Assembly (NCBI RefSeq): GCF_019966535.1
Contig: NZ_JAIMID010000005.1
Location: 214,256 to 278,255 of the forward strand
Source of the DNA: Mesobacterium pallidum
GTDB lineage: Bacteria; Pseudomonadota; Alphaproteobacteria; Rhodobacterales; Rhodobacteraceae
Length of the DNA stretch: 64,000 bases
Reading direction: 5' to 3'
The notes beneath the pieces are model-generated. The model made no database searches. It saw only the letters and a program-made list of their open reading frames with translations, and was not told the origin of the DNA. Of this stretch, positions 27,205 through 37,738 are shown piece by piece. The position numbers were made by a program, and so were the translations under genes. How positions within the stretch are numbered: position 1 is the first letter of the stretch; each line of letters starts with the position of its first letter.

Positions 27205-28401
27205 GCCCTGTTGCACAAATCCTGCAAAGGATTCATCTCGTGAATCCAGTGCGGTAGCTGGGGATGCATGAGCAGACCCACACCCCCGAGGCACAGGACC
27301 AGGAACTGGCCAGCCTTTATCGAAGCACTCAAGCGCCGGGGCTCGCTGACGATCCGGTTCGACCCCGGGATGAGCCGGGAGGCCGAGCGGACAGGCAGGC
27401 GTGGCCGGCAGCAGAGCTATAGCGACGCCGCCATTCAGACCTGCCTTTCGATGAAGGTTGAAGGGCGTCCCGGACTTGATCCAGTGGATGGATTCAGCCC
27501 TGAATAGGCGGAGCCCCGGCTTGTTCGGCATGGCGCTCCGGCAGACGACCGGGGTCGTCGAAAGCCTGCTGCGGCTGATCGGTCGACTGGACGGTGCCCC
27601 AGTTCAGCACCTTGTCGCGCCGCCAGAAGAGCCTGGCCGTGAGCATCCCGTGTCGCGGCTCCAAAGGATCGCTGCACCTGCTGATCCCCTCGTGTAACAT
27701 CACGTCGTGATGTACCGCCGGGCAGTGGACAGCACCGGGATCAAGGTCGCGGGCGAAGGCGAATGGCGCACCCGCAAGCATCGCGGCCCCAAACGGCGCG
27801 TCTGGCGCAAGATCCACTTCGGGGGTGATGAACGAACATTCGAGATCAGGGCCGTCGACGTCACCGGGGGCCACATCGGCCCCTCTCGGCCGCCATCCTG
27901 CGGATCCGCCTGCCGCGCAGTTGACGCGCCGGTGCTGCCCGACCTGCTCGGTCAAATCCTGGTGGACCAACAGATCGGCAGTGTCACCGCCGACGGGGCC
28001 TCCGACACCCGCAAATGCCACGATGCCATCGCTGATCGCGGCGCACACGCCGTTATCCCGCCCCGCAAGAACGCAATGCCATGGAAGACAGTCACCGCCG
28101 GCGCGGTCGCACGAAACGACGCACTGCGGGCATCGAAATACCTCGGTCGTGCCCTCTGGCGACGTTGGAGCGGATACCACCGCCGAAGCCGCGTCGAGAC
28201 GAAAATGCAGTATGTGAAACTGCTGGGGCAGCGCCTCATGGCGCGGGACTCTCACCGTCAGGTCGCCGAGCTTCGGGTGCGTATCGCCGTTCTGAACGGC
28301 TGCACCGCGCTCGGCATCCCCGCCACAGAGACCGTGGGATAGGTCTGTCCGCAGAAACCGGACGCCCGGCCATCAGCTCGTCCGTGCAACAAAGTCCGTT
28401 C
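27205..28401 (+). mobile_element. IS5-family insertion element, decayed
   Basis: The left end GGCCCTGTTGCACAAA (27205-27220) is a typical IS5/IS1031-type terminal repeat. The right end, read inward on the minus strand from about 28401, contains GGACTTTGTTGCACGGA, which matches imperfectly. The body encodes a broken IS5 transposase. The length, about 1.2 kb, suits the family. Target-site duplications are not evident. Confidence 0.75.
27268..28342 (+). pseudogene. IS5-family transposase, broken by frameshifts
   Basis: The N-terminal part (27268 to about 27465) reads RNWPAFIEALKRRGSLTIRF and YSDAAIQTCLSMKV. The next part shifts frame (LFGMALRQTTGVVESLLRLIG near 27518), then another short piece (AVSIPCRGSKGSLHLL near 27635). 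From 27707 the C-terminal part runs intact to 28342, with the catalytic DDE set in DSTGIK, TADGASDTRKCHD and YHRRSRVETKM. An insert of ordinary-looking codons replaces part of the middle (around GGHIGPSRPP). At least two frame changes make it non-functional. Confidence 0.88.
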
Positions 28402-28651
28402 GGGCTGCAACCGTGTTGTGATTCAGTGAGGGGAGGGATGCTCCTCCCTAAGATAAGGAGTGTGCAAGTATGGTCCCTTGTGTGCACGCGAACCCCTAAA
28501 TGCATCGTGTGCACCGGGGACAGTCGAAAACCACACGATCATTACCTTTTTAATTCTTATGGTTATGAGTCTTTTTCGAATCCTCTCCAGACCACAAACA
28601 AGCCGCCGTGGTTTCAATGCCCCGGCGGCTTTTTTGTTGGCCGGTCGAACC
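28343..28651. other. AT-richer intergenic stretch with repeats and a hairpin
   Basis: The 309 bp between the IS5 remnant and the RTX gene are clearly less GC-rich than the surroundings (a run around 28540-28580 is mostly A/T). They contain a GGGAGG/CCTCCC hairpin at 28431-28448, three copies of GTGTGCA (28459-28465, 28480-28486 and 28507-28513) and the terminator-like hairpin at 28601-28638. No protein gene is convincing. A small RNA ending at the hairpin is possible. Confidence 0.5.
28601..28638 (+). terminator. Rho-independent terminator-like hairpin, possibly bidirectional
   Basis: AGCCGCCG and CGGCGGCT pair around a 14-nt loop. On the plus strand the stem is followed by a run of six T. 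On the minus strand it lies just after the RTX stop and is followed by TTGTTTG, so it could end the RTX transcript as well. The stronger T-tract faces the plus direction, where no gene is recognised upstream. Confidence 0.7.
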
Positions 28652-31600
28652 TCAGCCCGAAAGGGAGATGTCGTCCAGCAGCCCCGCCGATCCGGCCAGC
28701 CCCAGCAGCATGACGCTGGCCCCGGAACCGAAGTCCAGCAGCACGCCATCTTCGGTCACCCCGGCCAGCGCATCCAGCCGCGCCTGGGTCAGCGCGCCGC
28801 CCCAGATCGTGGCGTCGACAAGCAAGCTGTCCTCTCCGGCCGCGAAATCCGTGACGGTCACTGCGCCGATCCCGGCGTGGAAGACAAAGCTGTCCGCGCC
28901 CGCGCCGCCGGTCAGCAGGTCGTCGCCGCCCGAGGCATGCAGCGTGTCCCAGCCACCGCCGCCAAACACCGTGTCATCGCCGAAATCGCCCTGCGCATCG
29001 TCCCACCAGGTGTCGAAGCCGAGCCCCAGGACGGCATAGTCCATGCCCCGCCCTCCGGTGACCTGGTCATTGCCGTCATTGCCGTAGATCGTGTCGCCCT
29101 GGTCGCCGCCATGGACCGTGTCCGCCCCCTTGCCCGCGCGCAGGTAATCGGCCCCGGCGCCGCCATCGAACAGGTCGAACCCATTGCCGCCGTAGATTGA
29201 ATCGTCTCCGTCCCCGGCGTGGACCGTGTCGTCGTTGAAGGGGGCGGGCTGGGTATTGTCCTCGAAGATGTCTGCGCCCGCGCCCAGGGACACCACGTCG
29301 GCGCCGTCACCGCCGATCACCCGGTCGTCGCCATCGCCGCCGTCCAGCGTGTCGTCCCCGGCCCCGCCGTAGAGCGTGTCATGCCCCGCGCCGCCCGCGA
29401 GGCTGTCGTTCCCGCCGTTGCCGACGATCTCGTTGGCCGCGCTGTCGCCGGTGACCGTGTCGGCGCCGTCCCCGGTCCAGATGCCCTCGATCCCGACCAG
29501 GCGGTCGGGCGCGGCGCCGCCCTGGGTCGACAGGACCGGCGCGGCGGCCGACAGGTCGACCAGCACGGCTAGGGCCAGCCCGTTCGCGGCGCTCAGAAAG
29601 GCATAATCGGCGATGTCCAGCGCCCCCGCGCCCCCGTCAAGCAGCTGCCCGCTACCCGTCCCGGCGCTGAGCGTGTCATTGCCCGCCCCGCCGCGCAGGG
29701 TGTCGGCGCCATTGCCGCCCAGCAGCAGGTCGTCGCCCTCCTCTCCCTCAAGCTGGTCGGCCCCGTCGGCGCCCAGCAGCGTGTCGGCCCCGGCCCCGCC
29801 CCAGAGCGTGTCGGCCCCCAGCCCGCCGGTCAGGTGGTCGCGCCCGCCGTCGCCATGCAGCGCGTCGTCGCCTTCGCCCCCGCCCAGCGTGTCGCCATCG
29901 CCGCCGCCGCGCAGGTCGTCGTTGCCGGCCTCGCCGTACACCACGTCCAGGCCCTGGCCCCCCAGCAGCGTGTCGTCTCCACCACCGCCAAGCAGCAGGT
30001 CATCGCCGAAATCGCCAAAGAGCAGGTCCGCGCCGGCAACGATCGCGGCGGGGTCGCGGTAGGCAAAGGCGTAGCGGCCAATCGCGCCCAGGCCGAGCCC
30101 GGGGTCGATGGTGAAGCCGGTCGCCGACAGGGTGAAGACATCGCCGCGCAGATCCCCCGCAGCGCCGGCCGAGGACCAGGCGTAGAGCGCGCCCGCGAAC
30201 CATGGATCGAACAGAGCCGCATCCAGCGCGCCGTCACCGACCAGCGTGTCGTCGCCCACCCCGCCGTCCAACGTGTCCGCCCCGTCGCCGCCCAGCAGGC
30301 GGTCCTGGCCGAAATCGCCGCGCAGCAGGTCGGCGCCCAGACCGCCGTCCAGCATGTCGTCGCCCCACCCACCCCACAGCTCGTCTCGGTTGTCCGCCAG
30401 CGGGTCCGCGTCCGGGTCGTCGCCGATCAGCAGGTCGCCGCCGCGGTTGCCCTCGGCGAAATCGGCGCCGGCGCCGCCGACCATCAGGTCGGCCTGGTCG
30501 TCGCCGTGCAGCTCGTCATCGCCGTCGCGGCCGATGATCACGTCCTGACCGTCGTTCCCGGCCAGTTGCACGGCCGTCCCCAGGCCGGAATCGTCATCGA
30601 GGTAAAGGTCATGTCCGAAGCCGAGCGTCTGGTCGTCGATCCCGACCATGTTGCTTTGGGCGCCGGTGTTGACGATGACATTGTTGAGGTCGAGGGTGGC
30701 CTCGGGGTCAAAGACCGGCTCGCCGTTGTCCCAGAGGTACAGCTCGAACAGGTCGCTGCGCAGGGCATCGCCCTGGTCGGGCAAGGGCAAGTGCAGGGTC
30801 GCGCCGATCGCCGCCGTGGCCTCGAGCGCGATCACGGCCGCATCCCCGGCCGAGACGTCGAAGATGTGCTGCCAATGCGCCTCGACCTCGGCGCGGGTGA
30901 CGCCCTGCAGCACGATCTCGCGGGTAACGCCGTCCGGCCCGCCGGTCGGGTTCCAGCCGGAAAGGGTCAGCACGGCGTCGCCCTCGACCTCGGCCAGGTG
31001 CGCGGCCACCAGTTCCTCGGCGGAATAGAGCAGGTGCGACAGGTCGATCCGGTCACGGCGCGGATCGAACCCGATGACAAGATCGGTGAAGGCAGTGAGG
31101 GACGGGTCGATCATCCCGGGCGCGAAGGTCGAGGTGTATTCGCGCCCGATCACCACCACGTCACTGTCCTGTCGGGCGAAATCCGTGTCGGCGATGGCGG
31201 CGATCAGCGACACCGACGCCGCGGTGTCGTCGCCGAAATGCTCGAGGATCAGGCGCGTGTCCCCGGTCAGGATCTCGCGCTCGGCCCAGTCCGTGACGAA
31301 GGTGTGAAAGACCGGCGCGTGATCGACGTAATAGACATTGTCGCGCGGCCCGCCGACGAGGATGTCGTTGCCCGCCCCGCCGAACACATGCGCGGCCCGG
31401 CCGAACAGGTCATGGACCCCGTCGCCCATCGCCGCGTTCGAGTTCATGAACAGGCCGCTGACGTAATCGTCGCCCGACCCGCCGTCGATGAAGCCGACCA
31501 GCGCCAGCGCCTCGACAATGTCGTTGCCGGCCCCGCCCGTCGCCCCGGCATAACCCATCGCGGCACCGCCGGTGACCTGGACCAGGTCGAAGTCGACGAC

Positions 31601-32602
31601 CGAGCCGGTGAAGACGATGTAATCCGTGCCGTCTCCGCCATGGGCGAAGCGGTCGACGCCGTTGTTCACCTCGATGTAGTCGTTGCCCGCGCCGCCGGCG
31701 GCCGCGTCGCCGTCATCGTCGCCAAAGACGAAATCGTCGCCGTCGCCGCCATGGACGAGGTCGCGGCCGAAATTGCCCGAGACGTGGTCGTTGCCGGCAT
31801 CGCCCCAGACAGTGTCGTCGTCGTTGTTACCCTGCACCACGTCGTCGCCATCGCCGCCGTGGACCAGGTCGTTGCCGGTGTTGCCGCGCACGAGGTCGGC
31901 CCCCGCGTCGCCCCACATGGTGTCCGCGCCCGAGCCGCCGCTCAGGCTGTCGTCCCCCGCGCCGCCCGCCAGGTGGTCGGCGTCCAACCCGCCTTCGGCC
32001 AGGTCAGCGCCGTCGCCGCCCAGCAGGCTGTCCATCCCCGCCCCGCCATAAAGCGCATCGTCGCCGCCGCGCCCGTCCAGCGTGTCGGCACCGGAATTGC
32101 CGACCAGTTGGTTAGCCGCCGCATCGCCGCGCATCAGGTCGGCGCCGTCGCCGCCCCAGGCACCCTCCATCAGCACCAGCGTATCCGTGGTCGACACCAG
32201 CGCCCCAGAGGCGATGACCGCGATGACCTCGGCTTCGGCAAAATCGATCCGCACCGCGTAGCCGGCCGTGGTGACAAAGGAATAATCGGCGATGTCGAAC
32301 CCGTCGCCTCCGGTCAGCAGGTTGTTGCCCGCCCCGCCACGCAGGATGTCGGCGCCGATCCCGCCCGAGACGGTGTCGTCCCCGTCGCCGCCCAGCAGCG
32401 TATCCGCGCCCTCGGCACCCAGCAACACGTCCGCCCCCGCGCCGCCCGACAGCAGGTCGTCGCCAGTGCCGCCGTCCAACGTGTCGTTGCCGCCGCCGCC
32501 GTCGATTGAATCGTCGCCCGCCCCGGCAAGGAACACATCGTCGGCGCCGTCGTGGCGCACCGTGTCGTTGTCGCCAAGGGAGGATTGAAAGATGATCGCC
32601 AT
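28652..32602 (-). CDS. RTX-type calcium-binding repeat protein
   Basis: A 1316-residue protein made largely of glycine/aspartate nonapeptide repeats of the form GGxGxDxLx, in two blocks (about residues 5-340 and 650-1210). Between them lies a less repetitive region of about 300 residues (HTFVTDWAEREILTG, FDPRRDRIDLSHLLY) with no enzyme motif that I recognise. Such repeats bind calcium after export and fold into beta-rolls. The C-terminus (TVTDFAAGEDSLLVD, ending DDISLSG) has the acidic, aliphatic character of type I secretion signals, and there is no N-terminal signal peptide. No ABC secretion genes are adjacent, so export must use a system elsewhere. A lytic, adhesive or biofilm role is not decidable. 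Confidence 0.9.
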   Translation of the reverse strand: MAIIFQSSLGDNDTVRHDGADDVFLAGAGDDSIDGGGGNDTLDGGTGDDLLSGGAGADVLLGAEGADTLLGGDGDDTVSGGIGADILRGGAGNNLLTGGDGFDIADYSFVTTAGYAVRIDFAEAEVIAVIASGALVSTTDTLVLMEGAWGGDGADLMRGDAAANQLVGNSGADTLDGRGGDDALYGGAGMDSLLGGDGADLAEGGLDADHLAGGAGDDSLSGGSGADTMWGDAGADLVRGNTGNDLVHGGDGDDVVQGNNDDDTVWGDAGNDHVSGNFGRDLVHGGDGDDFVFGDDDGDAAAGGAGNDYIEVNNGVDRFAHGGDGTDYIVFTGSVVDFDLVQVTGGAAMGYAGATGGAGNDIVEALALVGFIDGGSGDDYVSGLFMNSNAAMGDGVHDLFGRAAHVFGGAGNDILVGGPRDNVYYVDHAPVFHTFVTDWAEREILTGDTRLILEHFGDDTAASVSLIAAIADTDFARQDSDVVVIGREYTSTFAPGMIDPSLTAFTDLVIGFDPRRDRIDLSHLLYSAEELVAAHLAEVEGDAVLTLSGWNPTGGPDGVTREIVLQGVTRAEVEAHWQHIFDVSAGDAAVIALEATAAIGATLHLPLPDQGDALRSDLFELYLWDNGEPVFDPEATLDLNNVIVNTGAQSNMVGIDDQTLGFGHDLYLDDDSGLGTAVQLAGNDGQDVIIGRDGDDELHGDDQADLMVGGAGADFAEGNRGGDLLIGDDPDADPLADNRDELWGGWGDDMLDGGLGADLLRGDFGQDRLLGGDGADTLDGGVGDDTLVGDGALDAALFDPWFAGALYAWSSAGAAGDLRGDVFTLSATGFTIDPGLGLGAIGRYAFAYRDPAAIVAGADLLFGDFGDDLLLGGGGDDTLLGGQGLDVVYGEAGNDDLRGGGDGDTLGGGEGDDALHGDGGRDHLTGGLGADTLWGGAGADTLLGADGADQLEGEEGDDLLLGGNGADTLRGGAGNDTLSAGTGSGQLLDGGAGALDIADYAFLSAANGLALAVLVDLSAAAPVLSTQGGAAPDRLVGIEGIWTGDGADTVTGDSAANEIVGNGGNDSLAGGAGHDTLYGGAGDDTLDGGDGDDRVIGGDGADVVSLGAGADIFEDNTQPAPFNDDTVHAGDGDDSIYGGNGFDLFDGGAGADYLRAGKGADTVHGGDQGDTIYGNDGNDQVTGGRGMDYAVLGLGFDTWWDDAQGDFGDDTVFGGGGWDTLHASGGDDLLTGGAGADSFVFHAGIGAVTVTDFAAGEDSLLVDATIWGGALTQARLDALAGVTEDGVLLDFGSGASVMLLGLAGSAGLLDDISLSG

Positions 32603-32685
32603 GCCCCGTGCCTCCTGTTCCCCGGACGGCCCGGTGCACGGGTTCAGCTTACAAGGGCAGGCTCACGGGTCAATTCCCGCGCCCG

Positions 32686-33332
32686 TCAGCCCCGCGCGGC
32701 CCAGAGCGCGCCGCGGCGGATGATCTCGGTCACCTGCGGCTGGCGCAGGTCGGCCAACTCGTGCCCGATCGAGCAGTAGAACACCCGCCCCTTGTCCCAG
32801 CGCCGCTTCCAGGCCACGGGCATCACCGTGCCCTCGATCCACCACAGGTCGTCGCCGGAAAAGGTCGTGGTCGCCAGCACCTCGTTCGAGGGATCGACCA
32901 GCTTGCAATATTGCTCGGACCGCAGACGGAAGCTGCTGATGCCCTGCACGATGGGGTCGTCGGGTCGGCAGATGGTCACGTCGTAGTCGATGACCCGCGC
33001 ACCGGCGGGCGCATCGGCCACCAGCCGCGCGATATGGTCCGGGCTCATCGTGCCCATTTCGAGGAAATGCCGCGCGCCAGGGGCGGCAAAGAGGCCGTCG
33101 GGGCCGAAATGCACCGCCTCGGACGCGGCATCGTCGGCCAGCATGGTGACCACCACCTCGGCCCCTTCGGCCAGGGCGCGGGGCGACGCGGCAACCGCGC
33201 AGCCCAGGTCCCTGGCCAGCCCCCGTGCCTTGGCCGTGTCGCGCGTCCAGAGCGTCACCGCGTGCCCGGCCCGCACGAGGTTGCGCGCCATCGGCGCCCC
33301 CATCCGGCCCAGGCCGGCAACCCCGACCCGCA

Positions 33333-33333
<1 letters not shown>
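32686..33333 (-). pseudogene. Chimeric gene: 3-hydroxyisobutyrate-dehydrogenase-like N-half fused to ThuA-like C-half
   Basis: Residues 1-116 ([54 protein letters not shown]) are the NAD-binding half of a beta-hydroxyacid dehydrogenase. From residue 117 ([58 protein letters not shown]) the protein is the C-terminal half of a ThuA-like protein. Each half stops where its family continues, so an in-frame deletion between two adjacent genes near 32986 is the likely origin. It overlaps the ATPase stop by 1 bp and ends the ribose-type transporter operon. It is probably non-functional as either enzyme, though the frame is intact. Confidence 0.78.
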
Positions 33334-34849
<1,516 letters not shown>

Positions 34850-34853
<4 letters not shown>

Positions 34854-35851
34854 ATGCGCAACTCCTCTTTGCCCTTGATGTTCAGTTGCCGGTCGAGGAA
34901 CAGCACCGCGATCAGGATCAGCCCGATCACCAGGTTCACCGTCTCGGTATCGGCGCCGATATGGGCCAGCCCCTTGCGCAGAAGCTGGATCGCCAGCACC
35001 CCGCCGAAGGTCGACAGGATCGACCCCGCGCCGCCGGTCAGCTTGGTGCCGCCCAGCACGACGGCGGTGATGACCCACAGCTCGTAAAGCTCGCCGTCAT
35101 TGGGGTTCACCGACCCGCTTTCGGAATAGAAGACCACGGCCGAGAGCGCGGCCAGAAAGCCGATGATCATGAAGTTGATCATCATGTGCGGCCCGACCCG
35201 GATGCCGGCATTGACCGCCGCGGTGCGGTTGTCGCCGATGGCATAGGCGTTGCGGCCATGCACCGTGCGGGTCATCACGAACCAGATGACGCCCGTCACC
35301 ACCAGCAGGAACCAGGTCGCCGTATGCAGCCCCAGCACCTGCGCCTCGGCAAAGTCCACGAGAGTCCAGTTGAGGTGGCTGGTGGGTTGTTCACCGTTAT
35401 ACATGAAGACCAGGCCGCGGTAGCCCAGCATCGACCCGAGCGTGACGATGAAGGCATCGACCCCGGTTTTCCAGACGATCAGCCCGTTCAGCGCGCCCAG
35501 CAGCGTGCCGGTCAGCAGCGCCAGCGCCCAGGCCACCGGGATCACCCAGTCGCCGAGGCCCGCAAAGATCGGCCAGGTCATGCTGTCGAGCAGCACGATG
35601 GCGCAGATCGCGTAGGTCGCCCCGACGCTGAGGTCGATGTTGCCGTTGATCATGACGATGGTCATGCCCATGGCGATGATCCCGATCGGCGCCGATTGCT
35701 TGAACAGCAGCAGCATGTTGCCGGCATCCATGAAGGCCTTTTCGGACAGGCTCAGGAATTCGCCCGCGACGGTGAAGAAGATCAGCTCGAGCAGGATGAA
35801 GCCCCAGATGGCCCCGCGCTTGAGCAATGTGGACAGCTGTCCGGGTTGCAT
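34850..35851 (-). CDS. Ribose-type sugar ABC transporter permease 2
   Basis: A 333-residue inner-membrane permease of the RbsC family with eight or more hydrophobic segments. MTIVMINGNIDLSVGATYAI near residue 63 is the family hallmark, and GRNAYAIGDNRTAAVNAGI near 200 the coupling region, with LGGTKLTGGAGSI near 270. It follows permease 1 by 13 bp and precedes the ATPase. Two different permeases suggest a heterodimeric channel. Confidence 0.93.
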
Positions 35852-35864
35852 GGAACGTCCTCCC

Positions 35865-36878
35865 TTACGCGATCGGCGACCAGAGCTTGCCGCGCTTGGC
35901 CGCGATATCCAGCCAGACGGCCAGGATGATGATGACCCAGGTCACCACGTACTGGACGTAGAACTGCAGCCCGACCAGCAGCAGGCCGTTCTGGATGAAG
36001 CCGAGGATCAGCACGCCGATCACGGTCTTGAAGATCGTGCCCGACCCGCCCAGCAGCGAGGCGCCGCCCAGGATCACCGCCGCCAGCACCTCGAGCTCGA
36101 GCCCCTGGCCGACGGTGTTCTGCGACCCCAGCGAACGGCTGGCCTGGATCAGCCCGGCGGTGGCGACGCAGAAGGCCGACAACAGGTAACAGGCAAAGAC
36201 GACGCGCGGCCGGCGGATGCCCGAGAACGTCGCCGCCGTGCCGTTGCCGCCCACGGCATAGACCTTGCGGCCAAAGGGCGTGCGGGCCAGCGCAAGGCCA
36301 AGCACGGCGGCCAGCAGGGCAAAGATCAGGATCGGCACCGGAAGGCCCAGCACCTCGCCCTGGCCGAAGACCTTGAACCAGGTGCCCTCCTTGTCGGCGA
36401 TATCCATGTTCTTGCCGCCCGACCAGGTCAGCGTCAGCCCGTGGATCGCCGACAGCATGCCCAGCGTCACGATCAGAGAGTTGAGCCGCAGGTAGCCGAC
36501 CAGGAACCCGATCACCGCGCCCAGGCACAGCGTCAGCGCGAACATCGCCGGGATCGCCAGCGCCGGGCCGATCTTGTCGTGCAGGTCGAGCACGACGATG
36601 GTCGAAAACGACATCATCGACCCGACCGAAAGGTCGAGGTTCCCGCTGATCACCACAAAGGTGACGCCCAGCGCCATGACGCCAAGGATGGCCGAGGACC
36701 GGATCACCCCCATGATGTTGTCGGGATCGACGAACCGCGTGTTGGCGATGGTGAAGCCGATCATGAACAGGGCAAAGGCGATCAGGATGCCCTGCCGGGC
36801 CAGTAACGCGCCGATGTCCTTGCTTGCCAGAGCCTGCATGGGCCCCCTCCTCCCCTTGTCTTCGGACGCGGCGCTCAT
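35865..36878 (-). CDS. Ribose-type sugar ABC transporter permease 1
   Basis: A 337-residue RbsC-like permease. GVTFVVISGNLDLSVGSMMS near residue 72, RKVYAVGGNGTAATFSGI near 205 and ILGGASLLGGSGTIFKTVIG near 272 mark the family. It is clearly diverged from the second permease. The start overlaps the SDR stop by 4 bp (ATGA). A start at the internal methionine of GPMQALASKD is also possible. Confidence 0.92.
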   Translation of the reverse strand: MSAASEDKGRRGPMQALASKDIGALLARQGILIAFALFMIGFTIANTRFVDPDNIMGVIRSSAILGVMALGVTFVVISGNLDLSVGSMMSFSTIVVLDLHDKIGPALAIPAMFALTLCLGAVIGFLVGYLRLNSLIVTLGMLSAIHGLTLTWSGGKNMDIADKEGTWFKVFGQGEVLGLPVPILIFALLAAVLGLALARTPFGRKVYAVGGNGTAATFSGIRRPRVVFACYLLSAFCVATAGLIQASRSLGSQNTVGQGLELEVLAAVILGGASLLGGSGTIFKTVIGVLILGFIQNGLLLVGLQFYVQYVVTWVIIILAVWLDIAAKRGKLWSPIA

Positions 36879-37663
36879 ACCAGCGTCATCCCGCCGTCAA
36901 TCATGACGATCTGGCCGGTCATGTAATCGCTGTCGCGCGACGCGAGAAACGTGGTGGTGCCGGTGACATCCTCGGGGCGCGCGACGCGGCCCTTGAGGAT
37001 CTCGGCCGAGAATTCCTCCATCGCCTGCCCGGGCCGCTCGGCGGCGCCGATCTCCATCAGGTCGCGGTCGACCTGCTCCCACATCTCGGTGGCGACGACA
37101 CCGGGGGCAAAGCCCGTGACGGTGATGTCATGCCGCGCGAGATCCCGCGCGCCCGATTGCGTCAGCGACACCACGCCCCACTTGGAGGCGCAGTAGGGCG
37201 CGACGTTGTCGAACCCCTGCCGGCTGGCGACCGAGGCGGTGTTGATGATCTTGCCGAAGGTGCCCTGGCGGATGAACTGCCGCGCTGCCTCCTGCATGCC
37301 GATCAGGCAACCCAGGCCGTTCACGTCCATGATGAAGCGCCAGTTCTCCTCGGTCACGTCGAGAAAGTTCATCGGCTTGTTGACCCCGGCATTGTTGAAC
37401 TTGACGTCCAGCTTGCCGAAGACCGCGACCGCATGGTCGATCATCGCGCGCACTTGCGCCCGGTCGGTCACGTCGACCCGGGCATGGGTCACGCGGCCCG
37501 CGCCGCGGCCCTGGTTCAGGGCGGCCACGTCGGCCACCTTGTCGGCGTTGATGTCGGCGAAACAGACATCGGCGCCTTCGTCCAGCAGCGCCTCTCCGAT
37601 GGCGCGGCCGATGCCCTGCGCTGCACCGGTGACGATGCAGGATCGGCCGGAAACACGGGCCAT
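36875..37663 (-). CDS. Short-chain dehydrogenase/reductase (SDR)
   Basis: A 262-residue classical SDR with the cofactor motif GAAQGIG at residues 12-18, NNAG near 91, the catalytic serine in NTASVASRQ near 140 and YCASK near 154. It lies inside the sugar transporter operon between the binding protein and permease 1, so it probably oxidises the imported polyol or sugar. It is a paralogue of the SDR at 40764-41573: both contain AGxNKP, GMQEAARQ and WEQxDxDL. The substrate is not readable from sequence. Confidence 0.9.
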   Translation of the reverse strand: MARVSGRSCIVTGAAQGIGRAIGEALLDEGADVCFADINADKVADVAALNQGRGAGRVTHARVDVTDRAQVRAMIDHAVAVFGKLDVKFNNAGVNKPMNFLDVTEENWRFIMDVNGLGCLIGMQEAARQFIRQGTFGKIINTASVASRQGFDNVAPYCASKWGVVSLTQSGARDLARHDITVTGFAPGVVATEMWEQVDRDLMEIGAAERPGQAMEEFSAEILKGRVARPEDVTGTTTFLASRDSDYMTGQIVMIDGGMTLV

Positions 37664-37700
37664 GACCTCCTCCCCAGGTTATGAAATCATGTGAAACGGT

Positions 37701-37732
37701 GGCCCGGGCGCGCTGCGGTCCGCGCCCGGGCC
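37701..37732. other. Strong hairpin between binding protein and SDR genes
   Basis: GGCCCGGGCGCG (37701-37712) and CGCGCCCGGGCC (37721-37732) form a perfect 12-bp stem with an 8-nt loop, just after the binding-protein stop codon on the minus strand. There is no T-tract. It is probably an mRNA-stabilising or partial-terminator element that raises binding-protein output over the rest of the operon. Confidence 0.65.
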
Positions 37733-37738
37733 TGTCCC

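Noticed and set aside
28565..28600. TTCGAATCC followed by CTCTCCAGACCA, resembling the 3' end of a tRNA
   Set aside because: The five bases before TTCGAAT do not pair with the five after it, and no D-arm or anticodon arm is found upstream.
29834..32509. An 891-residue plus-strand frame opposite the RTX gene
   Set aside because: It arises from the repeated glycine-aspartate codons read in reverse (Val/Ala/Gln-rich) and has no independent domain or ribosome-binding site.
28652..32602. Dense short nucleotide repeats that could suggest a repeat array
   Set aside because: The repeats follow the RTX nonapeptide coding pattern, vary at each copy and have no unique spacers, so this is not a CRISPR array.
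36904..37663. Promoter or operon break between the SDR and permease 1
   Set aside because: The genes overlap by 4 bp (ATGA), so they are translationally coupled.
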